Origin: Flectobacillus sp. BAB-3569
Lineage (GTDB): Bacteria > Bacteroidota > Bacteroidia > Cytophagales > Spirosomataceae
Assembly (NCBI RefSeq): GCF_002270355.1
Contig: NZ_NJFZ01000003.1
Coordinates: 96,306 to 160,305, forward strand
DNA: 64,000 bases
Direction: 5' to 3'
Each line of letters begins with the position of its first letter. Position 1 is the first letter of the stretch. The position numbers and the translations under genes are program-made. The notes below the pieces were generated by a model, which had not been told where the DNA came from, ran no database searches, and worked only from the letters and a program-made list of their open reading frames with translations. Of the stretch, positions 39,256 through 48,481 are shown one piece after another.

Positions 39256-40569
39256 TTATTTAACTGCATCTCTACCTACTGAATAGTAAGTATAGCCTAG
39301 TTCTTTCATTTGGTCAAGTTCGTACAAGTTACGACCATCGAAAATTACCTTGTTTTTCAACAAGACATCCATCACCTCAAACTCTGGTGTACGGAATTGT
39401 GGCCATTCGGTCATAATCAATACTGCATCTGCATCTTTGATTGCTTCGTAAGGACCTTTTGTATAGGTAATTTTATCGCCGATAACTCCCTTCACATTTT
39501 CCATTGCTTCTGGGTCAAATGCTTTAATAGTTACCCCTTCTGCCAATAATTCTTCGATATTGTACAAAGCTGGTGCCTCACGAATATCATCTGTATATGG
39601 TTTGAAGGCCAAACCCCACATCGCAAATACTTTGCCTTTCAAATCACCACCGAAGTGTTCTTTGATCGTTGGGATTAACTTCGTCTTTTGACCTTCATTT
39701 ACGTTCATCACAGCCTTCAAAATCTGGAATTCGTATTCGTTATCAGAAGACGTTTTTGCTAAAGCCTGAACATCTTTTGGAAAACAACTACCACCATAGC
39801 CAATACCAGCAAATAAGAAACGCTTTCCGATACGTGAGTCTGTACCAATACCACGACGAATATCGTCTACATTAGCACCTACTTTTTCGCAAAGGTTAGC
39901 AATCTCGTTCATAAACGTGATTTTAGTTGCCAAGAACGCATTTGCAGCATATTTGGTCATTTCAGCCGAACGCTCATCCATGAAGATAACAGGGTTACCT
40001 TGACGTACCAATGGAGCATACAGCTTGTTCATTACAGCTTTTGCTTTATCCGAACGAGTACCAATTACTACACGGTCAGGCTTCATAAAGTCTTCTACCG
40101 CTACACCTTCACGCAAAAACTCTGGGTTTGATACCACATCAAAAAGTTCTTCAGAAGCATTTTTAGCAATCGCAGCATGTACTTTTTCTGCCGTACCTAC
40201 TGGTACAGTACTTTTATCAATCACTACCACATATTGATCAAGGATAGGACCTAAATCATCAGCAACTTTCAAAATATATTTTAAATCTGCTGAGCCATCT
40301 TCGCCTGGAGGGGTTGGCAAAGCCAAGAAGATTACTTTTGCATCTTTGATACCTTCCGCCAAATTGGTCGTGAATTTCAATCTCCCTTCAGCAGTGTTAC
40401 GATTGAACAATACGTCCAATCCTGGCTCATAGATAGGGATGATGCCATTCTTCATTTTTTCGACTTTCTTTTCGTCGATATCCACACAGGTTACTTGGTT
40501 TCCTGTCTCGGCGAAGCAAGTCCCTGTTACAAGACCCACGTAGCCAGTTCCAATTACAGCGATTTTCAT
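39256..40569 (-). CDS. ugd: UDP-glucose 6-dehydrogenase
   Basis: Oxidises UDP-glucose to UDP-glucuronate with two NAD+. 437 residues: NAD site IGTGYVGLVTGTCFAETG, the central STVPVGTAEKV, and catalytic Cys in GIGYGGSCFPKDVQAL. Cytoplasmic. It heads the ugd-uxs pair, giving UDP-xylose for exopolysaccharide or LPS. Confidence 0.95.
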   Translation of the reverse strand: MKIAVIGTGYVGLVTGTCFAETGNQVTCVDIDEKKVEKMKNGIIPIYEPGLDVLFNRNTAEGRLKFTTNLAEGIKDAKVIFLALPTPPGEDGSADLKYILKVADDLGPILDQYVVVIDKSTVPVGTAEKVHAAIAKNASEELFDVVSNPEFLREGVAVEDFMKPDRVVIGTRSDKAKAVMNKLYAPLVRQGNPVIFMDERSAEMTKYAANAFLATKITFMNEIANLCEKVGANVDDIRRGIGTDSRIGKRFLFAGIGYGGSCFPKDVQALAKTSSDNEYEFQILKAVMNVNEGQKTKLIPTIKEHFGGDLKGKVFAMWGLAFKPYTDDIREAPALYNIEELLAEGVTIKAFDPEAMENVKGVIGDKITYTKGPYEAIKDADAVLIMTEWPQFRTPEFEVMDVLLKNKVIFDGRNLYELDQMKELGYTYYSVGRDAVK

Positions 40570-40716
40570 AAATTCAGACGATAATTTCGATTAAAGTTGG
40601 GAAAATATAAAATGCGGGTTAAGCGTTAAAAATTCTATTTGAATTTGCCCTATTTCCTGCATGAATCATACCAAACTAGTTATTCTTCAAAAATAAGTTA
40701 TTTTCTTTAGAAAAGT

Positions 40717-40748
40717 AAAAGAGACCTAATGTTAATTAGGTCTCTTTT
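40717..40748 (-). terminator. Terminator after the PafA-like gene
   Basis: AAAAGAGACCTAAT / ATTAGGTCTCTTTT, a perfect 14-base stem with four-base loop, 24 bases beyond the stop. Confidence 0.85.
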
Positions 40749-40771
40749 AGTAAAAGGAACAAGTGTTTGCA

Positions 40772-42448
40772 TTATTTTACTACATCAGTAATGATATTAC
40801 CAACAGTTCCATTAGGCTCTAAGACATCCAATAAATCTGCTACCGTAGGAGCAATGTCAGAGATGTTAGTGCGTTTTGAGGTTTCTCCATGTTTGATTTT
40901 CCATCCATACCACAACAATGGGATGTGAGTATCATAACGATATACCGAACCATGTGTAGTACCAGTTTTACGTCCTGTAAACCATCCTGGGTTTAGGAAA
41001 TAAAGAAAATCTCCACTACGTTTCACATTATAACCATTTTTGATATAACCGATTTGATATTCTGGTACCGTAGCATTGGCAAGATTTTGAAGGTCGATAA
41101 CATTGGCCACTTCTGGTCTTTTCAAAAGGGCAGTTTGAACAACTTCAAACACTTGTGCACGCGAAAGATTTCTAGTTTTTAAGGTCTCATGATTCAAGTA
41201 AATTTGATTGTTTTCATCAGCTCTTACATAATCACCTTCACCAAAAGACGCTTTTAAGGCATCTTTAACTGTATTGGTAAGTACAAGTCCGTCGGTTGTT
41301 CCTGCAGGAAGTTTTTTAGATTGCCAATAACCTGGCACATCTGCTACACCGTGGTCGGCGCTTAAGAATACCAGTACATTTTCTTTCCCCAAATAAGTAT
41401 CTAAGAAGCTCAATAATGAAGCAATGTCTCTATCCAAGCGAATATAAGTATCTTCTGCTTCAATAGAGTTTGGTCCAAACGCATGACCTACATAATCCGT
41501 CGATGAAAAACTTACTGTTAAGAAATCCGTGCTTGCTCCTTTTCCTAGTTGTTCATTTTGAATAGCCGTAACCGCAAAGTCTTTAGTTAAAGAGTTACCA
41601 TACGGTGTCGAACGAATCACTTCCAAAAGGTTTACACCTGCTTGTGCGGCAAGTTCATGAGGAAATACAGGTTTTTGTTCACCACTCAATTTCCCTTCGA
41701 AAGGTTGATCATCTGGAGTACTTTCAGTGTATTGCTCAATTGGTAATAAGGTATTCCAGCCTTTTGCTACATATTTTTGAGGGTTTTTCTGAGCATTAAA
41801 TTCTTTAACCCAGCTTGGTAATTCATTCATGTAAAATGAAGATGAAATCCAGAAACCATCTTTTGAATCAAACCAATAAGCTGCATTGGCAGTATGACCA
41901 GCTGGTAAAATAGCACCACGGTCTTTCAACGCAATACCAATTGTTTTACTTTGATGATTTTGGGCAATTTTTACTTGGTCGGTAATAGTAGACACCAATA
42001 GATTCTTTGGCGACATCAAGCCTGCTGAGGTAGCAGAACCTATCGTTTTTACCGTTGAGTCTTCTACACAATATACAGTACGCCCCGATTTACTATCGAA
42101 CCATTCGTTTCCAATAATACCATCTACAGCCGGTACTGAGCCAGTAAAGATGGCTGCGTGTCCAGCGGCTGTAACAGTTGGCACGTAGTCATAATGATGA
42201 TTGCGGCAATTAAAACCTTCACCCATCAAGCGTTTGAAGCCTCCAGCTGTATATTTATTGCTATAACGATACAAGTAGTCATATCTCATTTGATCTACAA
42301 CGATACCAATTACTAGTTTTGGTTTACTTGGTGCTGTTTTTACAACCGCGGTACTGGCTTTAGAGGTACTCTTTATTGGAGACTGAGCAGATAAATCTGT
42401 TACAACTGCACAAAGTCCAGCAAACAGTGTTATGAGTTTTTTGTTCAT
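40772..42448 (-). CDS. PafA-like alkaline phosphatase
   Basis: Secreted phosphomonoesterase, 558 residues from the ATG at 42448 (MNKKLITLFAGLCAVVTDLSAQ signal peptide). The upstream in-frame ATG at 42484 is rejected because a TATCTTTG promoter box lies between them. PafA signatures: GIVVDQMRYDYL (metal Asp), VPTVTAAGHAAIFTG (nucleophile Thr), GIIGNEW, STDYVGHAFG, LSADHGVADVP and GTTHGSVYRYDTH (metal ligands). Important for phosphate scavenging in Bacteroidota, independent of classical PhoA. Terminates at a perfect hairpin. Confidence 0.88.
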   Translation of the reverse strand: MNKKLITLFAGLCAVVTDLSAQSPIKSTSKASTAVVKTAPSKPKLVIGIVVDQMRYDYLYRYSNKYTAGGFKRLMGEGFNCRNHHYDYVPTVTAAGHAAIFTGSVPAVDGIIGNEWFDSKSGRTVYCVEDSTVKTIGSATSAGLMSPKNLLVSTITDQVKIAQNHQSKTIGIALKDRGAILPAGHTANAAYWFDSKDGFWISSSFYMNELPSWVKEFNAQKNPQKYVAKGWNTLLPIEQYTESTPDDQPFEGKLSGEQKPVFPHELAAQAGVNLLEVIRSTPYGNSLTKDFAVTAIQNEQLGKGASTDFLTVSFSSTDYVGHAFGPNSIEAEDTYIRLDRDIASLLSFLDTYLGKENVLVFLSADHGVADVPGYWQSKKLPAGTTDGLVLTNTVKDALKASFGEGDYVRADENNQIYLNHETLKTRNLSRAQVFEVVQTALLKRPEVANVIDLQNLANATVPEYQIGYIKNGYNVKRSGDFLYFLNPGWFTGRKTGTTHGSVYRYDTHIPLLWYGWKIKHGETSKRTNISDIAPTVADLLDVLEPNGTVGNIITDVVK

Positions 42449-42467
42449 AATGAAGGTAGTTTTTTGA

Positions 42468-42475
42468 CAAAGATA
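42468..42475 (-). promoter_or_regulatory. -7 element for the PafA-like gene
   Basis: Minus strand reads TATCTTTG (TAnnTTTG), placing a start site near 42461, just upstream of the ATG at 42448 and downstream of the alternative ATG at 42484. No -33 element at the expected spacing. Confidence 0.45.
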
Positions 42476-42526
42476 CATAATCATAGAGCAATGATAGTAC
42501 GGCTTTGTAGTTATGAATTTATGAAA

Positions 42527-42969
42527 TTATGGGAATAAGGGTAGGTTTTCTAAAAAGTCAATTTGAAAAGTTTCCCAATTGGTTTGGCAGCAATATTGGC
42601 TCATTCCATTGGTAATGACCACATAAGGACTTCGCAATGAATGGTTGTATTGAGCCACCTGCTCAAACACTGCCTGAGTAAGCGCAACATAGGGCGCCTT
42701 ACATTCGATAATCATAAAGAGCTGCCCACTTCTATCAAATACTTGAATATCAGTACGTTTTTGGACATTGTTGTAAGAAAGTCCCGATTCGAGTTTGATA
42801 AGACTCTTGGGATAAGCCAAGTGTGTAATAAGATAGTTGACAAAGTGTTGTCGGACCCACTCTTCAGGAGTCAGAAACAAATACTTTTTACGAAGCTGAT
42901 CGAAAATGTATAATTTTCCATCTTTTTTTGTAACTTGTAGTCAAATGTAGGAAGGTTTAATAATTCCAT
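42527..42969 (-). pseudogene. HsdR N-terminal-domain (type I restriction R subunit-like) protein, one-base frameshift
   Basis: Conserved small Bacteroidota protein of about 147 residues with a PD-(D/E)xK nuclease-type fold: the segment TDIQVFDRSGQLFMIIECKAPY holds the Asp and ECK triad. The ORF from 42880 lacks the normal N-terminus. In the next frame, from an ATG at 42969, MELLNLPTFDYKLQKKDGK reads through if the T run at 42923-42929 has eight bases instead of seven. There are no hsdM or hsdS genes nearby, so it is not part of a restriction system here. Role unknown. Confidence 0.75.
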
Positions 42970-43473
42970 TATTTCTACTGCACAGTTTGTTGTGAAAATT
43001 TAGTAAATCCTAACAGACTCGTAGCCTATCAGTTAGCCTCAAAAAGGCAAGACTTCTGGTCTAACAGAAAATAGCAATAAAGGTTAGACACTTTTAGTTA
43101 AAACAAGTTTAAGATTCGTTTAAATCTCAGCTTATTCTTGTTTCTCGGAAAATACCATCGTAGTATTAGCCTGTTAAATTAACATTCGTTTTTGTGTTTT
43201 AATAATTTACGCATTTTTAAAAATAGCGTACATGTTTCAGCACACCTTATTTAAAAGGGCTATAGATAAATATTAGTGATAAATAGTGAGTGGTGAATTG
43301 TGAATTTTGAGCGTAAATTTTTTATTATCACGATTTACTATTCAAAATGGGTTGAATTTCATAGCATTGTAGCTATCGGGTCAATAGTATTTTACATTCA
43401 CAACTCATCACTGAGACCTGTCTCCCTTTTCCAAATAAATTAACTTTTAAACAAAACCACGACTTCATCAGGT
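42970..43473. other. 504-base gap before AMP nucleosidase
   Basis: AT-rich, no gene recognised. The stretch at 43287-43305 reads GAGTGGTGAATTGTGAATT, a single arm of the GTGAATT word family, but no matching second arm. No promoter with both elements seen. Confidence 0.4.
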
Positions 43474-44247
43474 ATGAAAACAAAAGAAGAAATTGTGACA
43501 AACTGGTTGCCACGATATACTGGCACAGCCATCGAAGACTTTGGTCAATATATTTTGTTGACAAACTTCAAAAATTATGTAGAGATGTTTGCAGAGCAGT
43601 TTGATGTACCAATTAATGGTATCGACAGACCTATGCAAACTGCCACAGCCAACAATATTACCATTATCAATTTTGGTATGGGTTCGCCAATGGCTGCAAC
43701 TGTAATGGATATTTTGACTGCTATCTCTCCTAAAGCAGTATTATTTTTAGGAAAATGTGGAGGTTTGAAAAAGAATCTTGGACTTGGTGATTTGATTTTG
43801 CCTATTGCTGCTGTAAGAGGAGAAGGTACTTCAGATGAGTACATGCCAAAAGAAGTTCCTGCACTTCCTTCTTTCCGTTTGCAAAGAGCTGTTTCTTCCA
43901 TGATTAAAAAACATGAGCTAGATTATTGGACTGGCTTGGTATATACAACTAACCGCCGTGTTTGGGAACATGATGAGCAATTCAAGCAATATTTGACAGA
44001 CATTCGTGCGATGGGTATCGACATGGAAACTGCCACTATCTTTACGGTAGGTTTTGCCAACAAAATTCCTCATGGGGCATTATTGTTGGTTTCGGATAAC
44101 CCAATGACACCAGACGGTGTAAAAACAGAAGAAAGTGATAAGAAAATCACGGCTAATTATGTAGAAAAGCATCTTCAAATTGGAATTGATTCTCTCGAAG
44201 AACTTGCTATGTCAGGTGAATCTGTGAAACACTTACGATTTGAATAA
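43474..44247 (+). CDS. amn: AMP nucleosidase
   Basis: Hydrolyses AMP to adenine and ribose-5-phosphate, adjusting purine pools. 257 residues of the nucleoside phosphorylase/hydrolase fold, short AMN-like form: INFGMGSPMAATVMDIL, FLGKCGGLKKNLGLGDLIL, GIDMETATIFTVG (the Glu/Met ribose site) and LLVSDNPMTP. Lacks the long N-terminal domain of proteobacterial Amn. Ends at a terminator shared with the convergent TPR gene. Confidence 0.88.
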   Translation: MKTKEEIVTNWLPRYTGTAIEDFGQYILLTNFKNYVEMFAEQFDVPINGIDRPMQTATANNITIINFGMGSPMAATVMDILTAISPKAVLFLGKCGGLKKNLGLGDLILPIAAVRGEGTSDEYMPKEVPALPSFRLQRAVSSMIKKHELDYWTGLVYTTNRRVWEHDEQFKQYLTDIRAMGIDMETATIFTVGFANKIPHGALLLVSDNPMTPDGVKTEESDKKITANYVEKHLQIGIDSLEELAMSGESVKHLRFE

Positions 44248-44254
44248 GGAATAA

Positions 44255-44286
44255 AAAAAACCTGCTGATGAGGCAGGTTTTTTTTA
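44255..44286. terminator. Terminator between amn and TPR gene
   Basis: A run, AACCTGC, TGATGAG loop, GCAGGTT and T run: bidirectional hairpin. Confidence 0.88.
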
Positions 44287-44303
44287 TCTATAGCAGATTT
44301 ATA

Positions 44304-45650
44304 CTAGTTACAATAGTCACGAATTACCGCATACGCCGCAGTGTAGCCCAATTCGCCAGCTTTACTCAAGTCATTACATCCGTCAGTATCACCCAATGCA
44401 TGACGAATAATACCACGAACATAGTATGCTTCAGCATATTTAGAATTCAACTTAAGGGCATTTGTACAATCTTGAATAGCACCACGCTGGTCGCCAATTT
44501 GAGATTTTACCATTCCTCTTGTAAAGTATGCTTCAGCAAAAGTTGGATTAAGAGCGATAGCTTTGTTGTAGTCTTCAATAGCAGATTTGGTATCGCCAAT
44601 TTTTGCTTTTGATAAACCACGGTTATAATATACTTCTGAACGCTCAGCAGTCATTTCTGCCATTTTCAATCGCTCGCTTACACCACTACGTAGTTCATCC
44701 AAAACTTGTTTGGTAATAGGACCTGCGTAAAGAACCTTTTTCGCTTCGATGTTGCCAATAGCAATTGCTTTATTGAAATCATCAATAGCTTCTTTGGTAC
44801 GACCAAGCTTATTTTTGGCAAAACCACGACCATAATAAGCGGGAGCATTTTCTGGGTCTTGGCTTAAGGCACGGTCAAAGTCTATTTGTGCGCCTGCAAA
44901 GTCCTCTGTTTGGCTTTTGCAATAACCACGATAGTACAAAGATTCAGCATCTTCTGGGCTGATTTCTAGTGCTTTACCATAATCGGCAATGGCGCCTTTG
45001 TAGTCAGCCATTTTCATTTTACTGTAAGCACGACCAGAATAAGAAGAAGGGCGTTTTGGACTTAATTCAATTGCTTTTGAAAAATCTTCTAAACTACCTT
45101 TGTAATCTTCTAGTTTTTGCTTAACTACGCCACGTGCAGCATAACCCAAGGCATTATCTGGAGTTAAATCCAAAGATTTGTTGTAGTCAGAAAGCGCACC
45201 TTTGTAGTTTTCTAATTTTGATTTGCTGTAACCACGGCTAAAGTAAGCATTTGCGTCAACAGGGTTCAGGTCAATACCACGGTTGTAGTCTTGTAGAGCG
45301 CCTTTATGGTCTTCTTGTCTTGCTTTACTAGTTCCACGACCGATGTAAGCATCCGAATATCTTGGATTTAATTCGATAGCTTTGTCAAAATCATTGATAG
45401 CACCACGGTTATCCTTAAGGTTAGACTTTGTAACACCACGGCTATAATAAGCAACAGCATTATCTGGTTGAAGCTGGATAGCTTGTGTGAAGTAATTTTG
45501 AGCTAGTGGATAGTTGCCCTGACGACTCTGAACTACACCTAAGTCCATCAACTCTTGAAAAGTTTGTGTGGGCGCAGGGGTTTGTTGTGAATATCCAGTA
45601 AAACTAAGCAGAGATATAGACAGCAGAGCAGAATAAAAACTCTTTTTCAT
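44304..45650 (-). CDS. Exported multi-TPR protein
   Basis: 448 residues, signal peptide (1-21, SFTGYSQQ) then about eleven or twelve tetratricopeptide units of 34 residues, nearly all of form NAVAYYSRGVTKSNLKDNRGA / AINDFDKAIELNP. A region around residues 305-330 (KKVLYAGPITKQVLDELRSG) departs from the repeat. Likely a periplasmic or outer-membrane-facing scaffold; partner unknown. The repeated codons make it a good target for recombination and assembly errors. Confidence 0.85.
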   Translation of the reverse strand: MKKSFYSALLSISLLSFTGYSQQTPAPTQTFQELMDLGVVQSRQGNYPLAQNYFTQAIQLQPDNAVAYYSRGVTKSNLKDNRGAINDFDKAIELNPRYSDAYIGRGTSKARQEDHKGALQDYNRGIDLNPVDANAYFSRGYSKSKLENYKGALSDYNKSLDLTPDNALGYAARGVVKQKLEDYKGSLEDFSKAIELSPKRPSSYSGRAYSKMKMADYKGAIADYGKALEISPEDAESLYYRGYCKSQTEDFAGAQIDFDRALSQDPENAPAYYGRGFAKNKLGRTKEAIDDFNKAIAIGNIEAKKVLYAGPITKQVLDELRSGVSERLKMAEMTAERSEVYYNRGLSKAKIGDTKSAIEDYNKAIALNPTFAEAYFTRGMVKSQIGDQRGAIQDCTNALKLNSKYAEAYYVRGIIRHALGDTDGCNDLSKAGELGYTAAYAVIRDYCN

Positions 45651-45738
45651 AGGGTTAAATTTGAAAAAATAAGTTTTAGTGATAGGTTAACTATCAAAAA
45701 TGAAGTAAATAGATAGATTAACCTTTAGATTTGTTTTA

Positions 45739-45746
45739 TAACTTTG
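45739..45746 (+). promoter_or_regulatory. Possible -7 element for the OmpA-like gene
   Basis: TAACTTTG (TAnnTTTG) about 70 bases upstream of the ATG at 45816; no spaced -33 element. Confidence 0.35.
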
Positions 45747-45815
45747 TAATTGCCAAAGTTTCAGCCAAATTACTGAAAAAATACCTTACAGCCAAAAGAT
45801 AAAAGATAAACTGTC

Positions 45816-46499
45816 ATGAAATTTGCCTTTCCAAAGAGTAGAAAAAAGATATTGCTTGGGCTTATGCTTGGGACAACTGTAAGCTTGGATGGTTGTCGAG
45901 TAATCAATAAAAATCGTATCTATACCGATGAGAGGTGGCAGACAGTCCAACAGTCGTCAACTACTCGTAGTCGGGCAGTGAGCGATAGATTGGAACCTTC
46001 GTTAACAGCAGACGAAAGAGTGGCTCAGTATTTTGATAAGCAATTGGTCGACCTCCGAAAGCAAGTCAAGGTAAGCCCTGTGACTCGTGTTGACACCAAA
46101 CTTATTCACATACGCTTTGATACCGATTCTTATTTTATCGGCAACTCTGATATCCCTTCTGAGTTTGGCAAAATGAATATGGCCAGCCTTTCGCGTGTGT
46201 TATTGTCGTATCCTCACACGTCGGTCATTATGGAAAGCTATACCGATGCTAATGGTACCGATGCTTACAATGATCGTTTGTCTTTGAAAAGAGTAGCTCA
46301 AGTGGCCAATTGGCTGGTATTGAGCGGTGTAGCTCCTAATCGACTCAAAGCCTTATGGTATGGAAAACGAAATCCTGTAGCAAGTAATGATATTGTAGAC
46401 GGACAACGCATGAATCGCCGTGTGGAGGTATTTATTATGCCTCACAAAAGCTTGTTCGACAAAATTTCAACAGATATGCGTGTGGCAGGTACCAATTAA
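45816..46499 (+). CDS. OmpA-family peptidoglycan-associated protein
   Basis: 227 residues with an N-terminal hydrophobic segment ending VSLDGC, which may be a lipobox. The C-terminal OmpA-like domain (about 105-215; MESYTDANGTDAYNDRLSLKRVAQVANWL, RNPVASNDIVDGQRMNRRVEVF) contains the peptidoglycan-binding Asp and Arg. Probably an outer-membrane lipoprotein that anchors to the wall. Transcribed divergently from the TPR gene. Confidence 0.8.
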   Translation: MKFAFPKSRKKILLGLMLGTTVSLDGCRVINKNRIYTDERWQTVQQSSTTRSRAVSDRLEPSLTADERVAQYFDKQLVDLRKQVKVSPVTRVDTKLIHIRFDTDSYFIGNSDIPSEFGKMNMASLSRVLLSYPHTSVIMESYTDANGTDAYNDRLSLKRVAQVANWLVLSGVAPNRLKALWYGKRNPVASNDIVDGQRMNRRVEVFIMPHKSLFDKISTDMRVAGTN

Positions 46500-46538
46500 A
46501 AAAAGCCAGAGTACAGTATGAATGCTCTATACTCTAGC
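46500..46538 (-). terminator. Terminator after menA
   Basis: On the minus strand GCTAGAGTA / TACTCTGGC pairs (one G-T), followed by a T run. It lies in the gap between the convergent ompA-like and menA genes. Confidence 0.65.
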
Positions 46539-46550
46539 CCCAAAATGTTA

Positions 46551-47450
46551 TTATAGGATTTGGCTTAGGCCAAACGTAAGGACAAATAGAAGTGTGGTCA
46601 AAGCCATTCTTTTCAAAAATGGGTCGATTTGAGCAGGTGTTTGTCCTTGAGAAATCCCACGACCAATTTTAATCAATAAGGGAAGTGTAACAACAAACAA
46701 CCAATGAATCCAGTTGTTGCCCGATTCATTTAAAAGTGTATAAATTACTGCACACAAAAATCCTACAATTAACAGTAACCAGTGATAAATAACCGCCTTT
46801 TCCTTTCCTAATCTCACTGGGATTGAATTTTTTCCTGTTTTCGTATCCGATTCTATATCTCGGATATTATTGATATTCAGTACGCCAACCGCAAATAAGC
46901 CACATGAACTTGCTGGTAGAAAGTTTAACCAATCAAAGTTGTGAGTATATAAAAAGTAAGTTCCTAATACGCCAACCCATCCAAAAAATATCAATACCGA
47001 AATATCTCCTAAGCCCATATATCCGTATGGTCGTTTGCCAACAGTGTAGGTAATCGCTGCAATAATCGATAAGATACCAAGTCCAAAGAAGCCCAAAATC
47101 GTTTGCATATCGGTGTCTTTGAGCCCTTCATAAATCAATAGTGAACCTGATGCCAAGGACAATACAGACATGATAATCATCGCTCTGGTCATTTGCTCTC
47201 GAGTAATAGCCCCCGTTTGTACAGCACGGGTTGCTACTGTTCTTTCTACGCTATCTACGCCACTTACTGTATCTCCATAATCATTAGCAAAGTTGGAAAG
47301 AACTTGCAAAAAAGTGGTCGTAAGCACTGCCAACCAAAAGATTTTCCAAGAAAAAGCATCATGACCTGCCGCCAAGAAGCTTCCCATTAAAATACTGGCA
47401 AGTGCCAAAGGCAATGTACGAGGACGAGCCGCCAAAATCCAATTTTTCAT
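46551..47450 (-). CDS. menA: 1,4-dihydroxy-2-naphthoate polyprenyltransferase
   Basis: Membrane prenyltransferase that attaches the polyprenyl tail in menaquinone synthesis. 299 residues with about nine helices and the two Asp-rich motifs: NFANDYGDTVSGVD and NNIRDIESDTKTGKNSI. Start at 47450 (MKNWILAARPRTLPLALASIL) is typical. No other men genes in the window. Confidence 0.92.
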   Translation of the reverse strand: MKNWILAARPRTLPLALASILMGSFLAAGHDAFSWKIFWLAVLTTTFLQVLSNFANDYGDTVSGVDSVERTVATRAVQTGAITREQMTRAMIIMSVLSLASGSLLIYEGLKDTDMQTILGFFGLGILSIIAAITYTVGKRPYGYMGLGDISVLIFFGWVGVLGTYFLYTHNFDWLNFLPASSCGLFAVGVLNINNIRDIESDTKTGKNSIPVRLGKEKAVIYHWLLLIVGFLCAVIYTLLNESGNNWIHWLFVVTLPLLIKIGRGISQGQTPAQIDPFLKRMALTTLLFVLTFGLSQIL

Positions 47451-47609
47451 GTGTTATATAAAAGCCTTTAAAGTATAAAATAAAACGAAAAGAAGTGGAA
47501 AAGTATCGCTAGCCACACGCTAGACGACAAACCTTTATCCAAGAAAAATACCGAATATACAGCTACAAAAATAACCTGTACATTCGGTATTTAGATGTTT
47601 TTACTTGAA

Positions 47610-47752
47610 ATAAGTTAGCGGGTAAAATAAAATTAATTTTACCTGCAATAGGCATTAAGCTATATGCCGTAAGCAAAAAGTATTTCTAACAAAATCATGA
47701 ATATAATTTTTGCCTAATGCCTACGGCTTACTGCCTAAAGCGTATTTTAAGT
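47610..47752 (+). repeat. Repeat family A, variant core, beside gpx
   Basis: Starts ATAAGTTAGCGGGT then AAAATAAAATTAA; core AATAGGCATTAAGC and TGCCTAATGCCTACGGC; ends CGTATTTTAAGTTAT. Its core is related to the copies at 12873 and 25631. Lies between gpx and menA. The rest of that 321-base gap shows no gene. Confidence 0.55.
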
Positions 47753-47771
47753 TATCAAAAAAGATTCATGA

Positions 47772-48398
47772 TTACTTGTTCAACGCATCTTGGAATTCTT
47801 TGCTATTTGGTTTTACGCCTGAAGCAAAAAAGTTTGTTAACTCTCCTTTTTCGTTAATCAAATATTTACAGAAGTTCCAACTTGGTTCTTTGTCGTTCCA
47901 ACCATTCAATTCTTTTGTAGTAAGCCATTTGTACAAATCACATTTGCCTTCGCCTTTTACTACAACTTTTTCAAACATTGGGAATGAAACACCGTAGTTT
48001 TTTTGACAGAAAGATGCAATTTCACTATTTGAACCAGGCTCTTGTCCACCAAATTCATTCGCTGGAAAACCTAATACTACTACTTTCGCTTTGTTGGCTT
48101 GATAAAAAGCTTCCCAGTCAGCGTATTGTGGAGTAAAGCCACATTTTGAAGCAGTATTTAGGATAATCACTTTTTTACCCTTATAGTCTGCAAGATTTAC
48201 GTCTTTGCCTTCTAATGATTTCATCTTGAAATCATAAAGCGTTTTTTTAGCTGCAAATTCAGTGATCACAGGTCTGTTTTCGATAGAGTTTTTGGTAAAA
48301 GGAAGTGCTAATGCTCCTAGCAAGCTTCCTACTTTCAAAAGTTTAAGAATCATGACAGTTACGATTGTTAAAAGGATGATAAACAAGGGCTTTTTCAT
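47772..48398 (-). CDS. Glutathione peroxidase family thiol peroxidase
   Basis: 208 residues: a hydrophobic N-terminal anchor or signal (about 1-23), then a thioredoxin-fold peroxidase. Catalytic set: Cys in NTASKCGFTPQY, Gln in NEFGGQEPG and Trp in PSWNFCKYL. Non-seleno form, reducing hydroperoxides, probably with thioredoxin. The membrane anchor suggests a periplasmic or membrane location. Followed upstream on the same strand by argS after an 83-base gap. Confidence 0.87.
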   Translation of the reverse strand: MKKPLFIILLTIVTVMILKLLKVGSLLGALALPFTKNSIENRPVITEFAAKKTLYDFKMKSLEGKDVNLADYKGKKVIILNTASKCGFTPQYADWEAFYQANKAKVVVLGFPANEFGGQEPGSNSEIASFCQKNYGVSFPMFEKVVVKGEGKCDLYKWLTTKELNGWNDKEPSWNFCKYLINEKGELTNFFASGVKPNSKEFQDALNK

Positions 48399-48481
48399 AA
48401 ATACTAAAGCTGAAAGTTATCCAATATTGCCAATCCAATCAAGCGAAAAACAGGTTAAAGTCTGAATATTCGACAAACGGA

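Noticed and set aside
42527..42880. Type I restriction-modification locus
   Set aside because: Only the HsdR N-terminal-like small protein is present; no specificity, methyltransferase or motor genes adjoin.
43281..43312. GTGAATT-type hairpin upstream of amn
   Set aside because: Only one arm (GGTGAATTGTGAATT) is present; no pairing partner nearby, so no hairpin is called.
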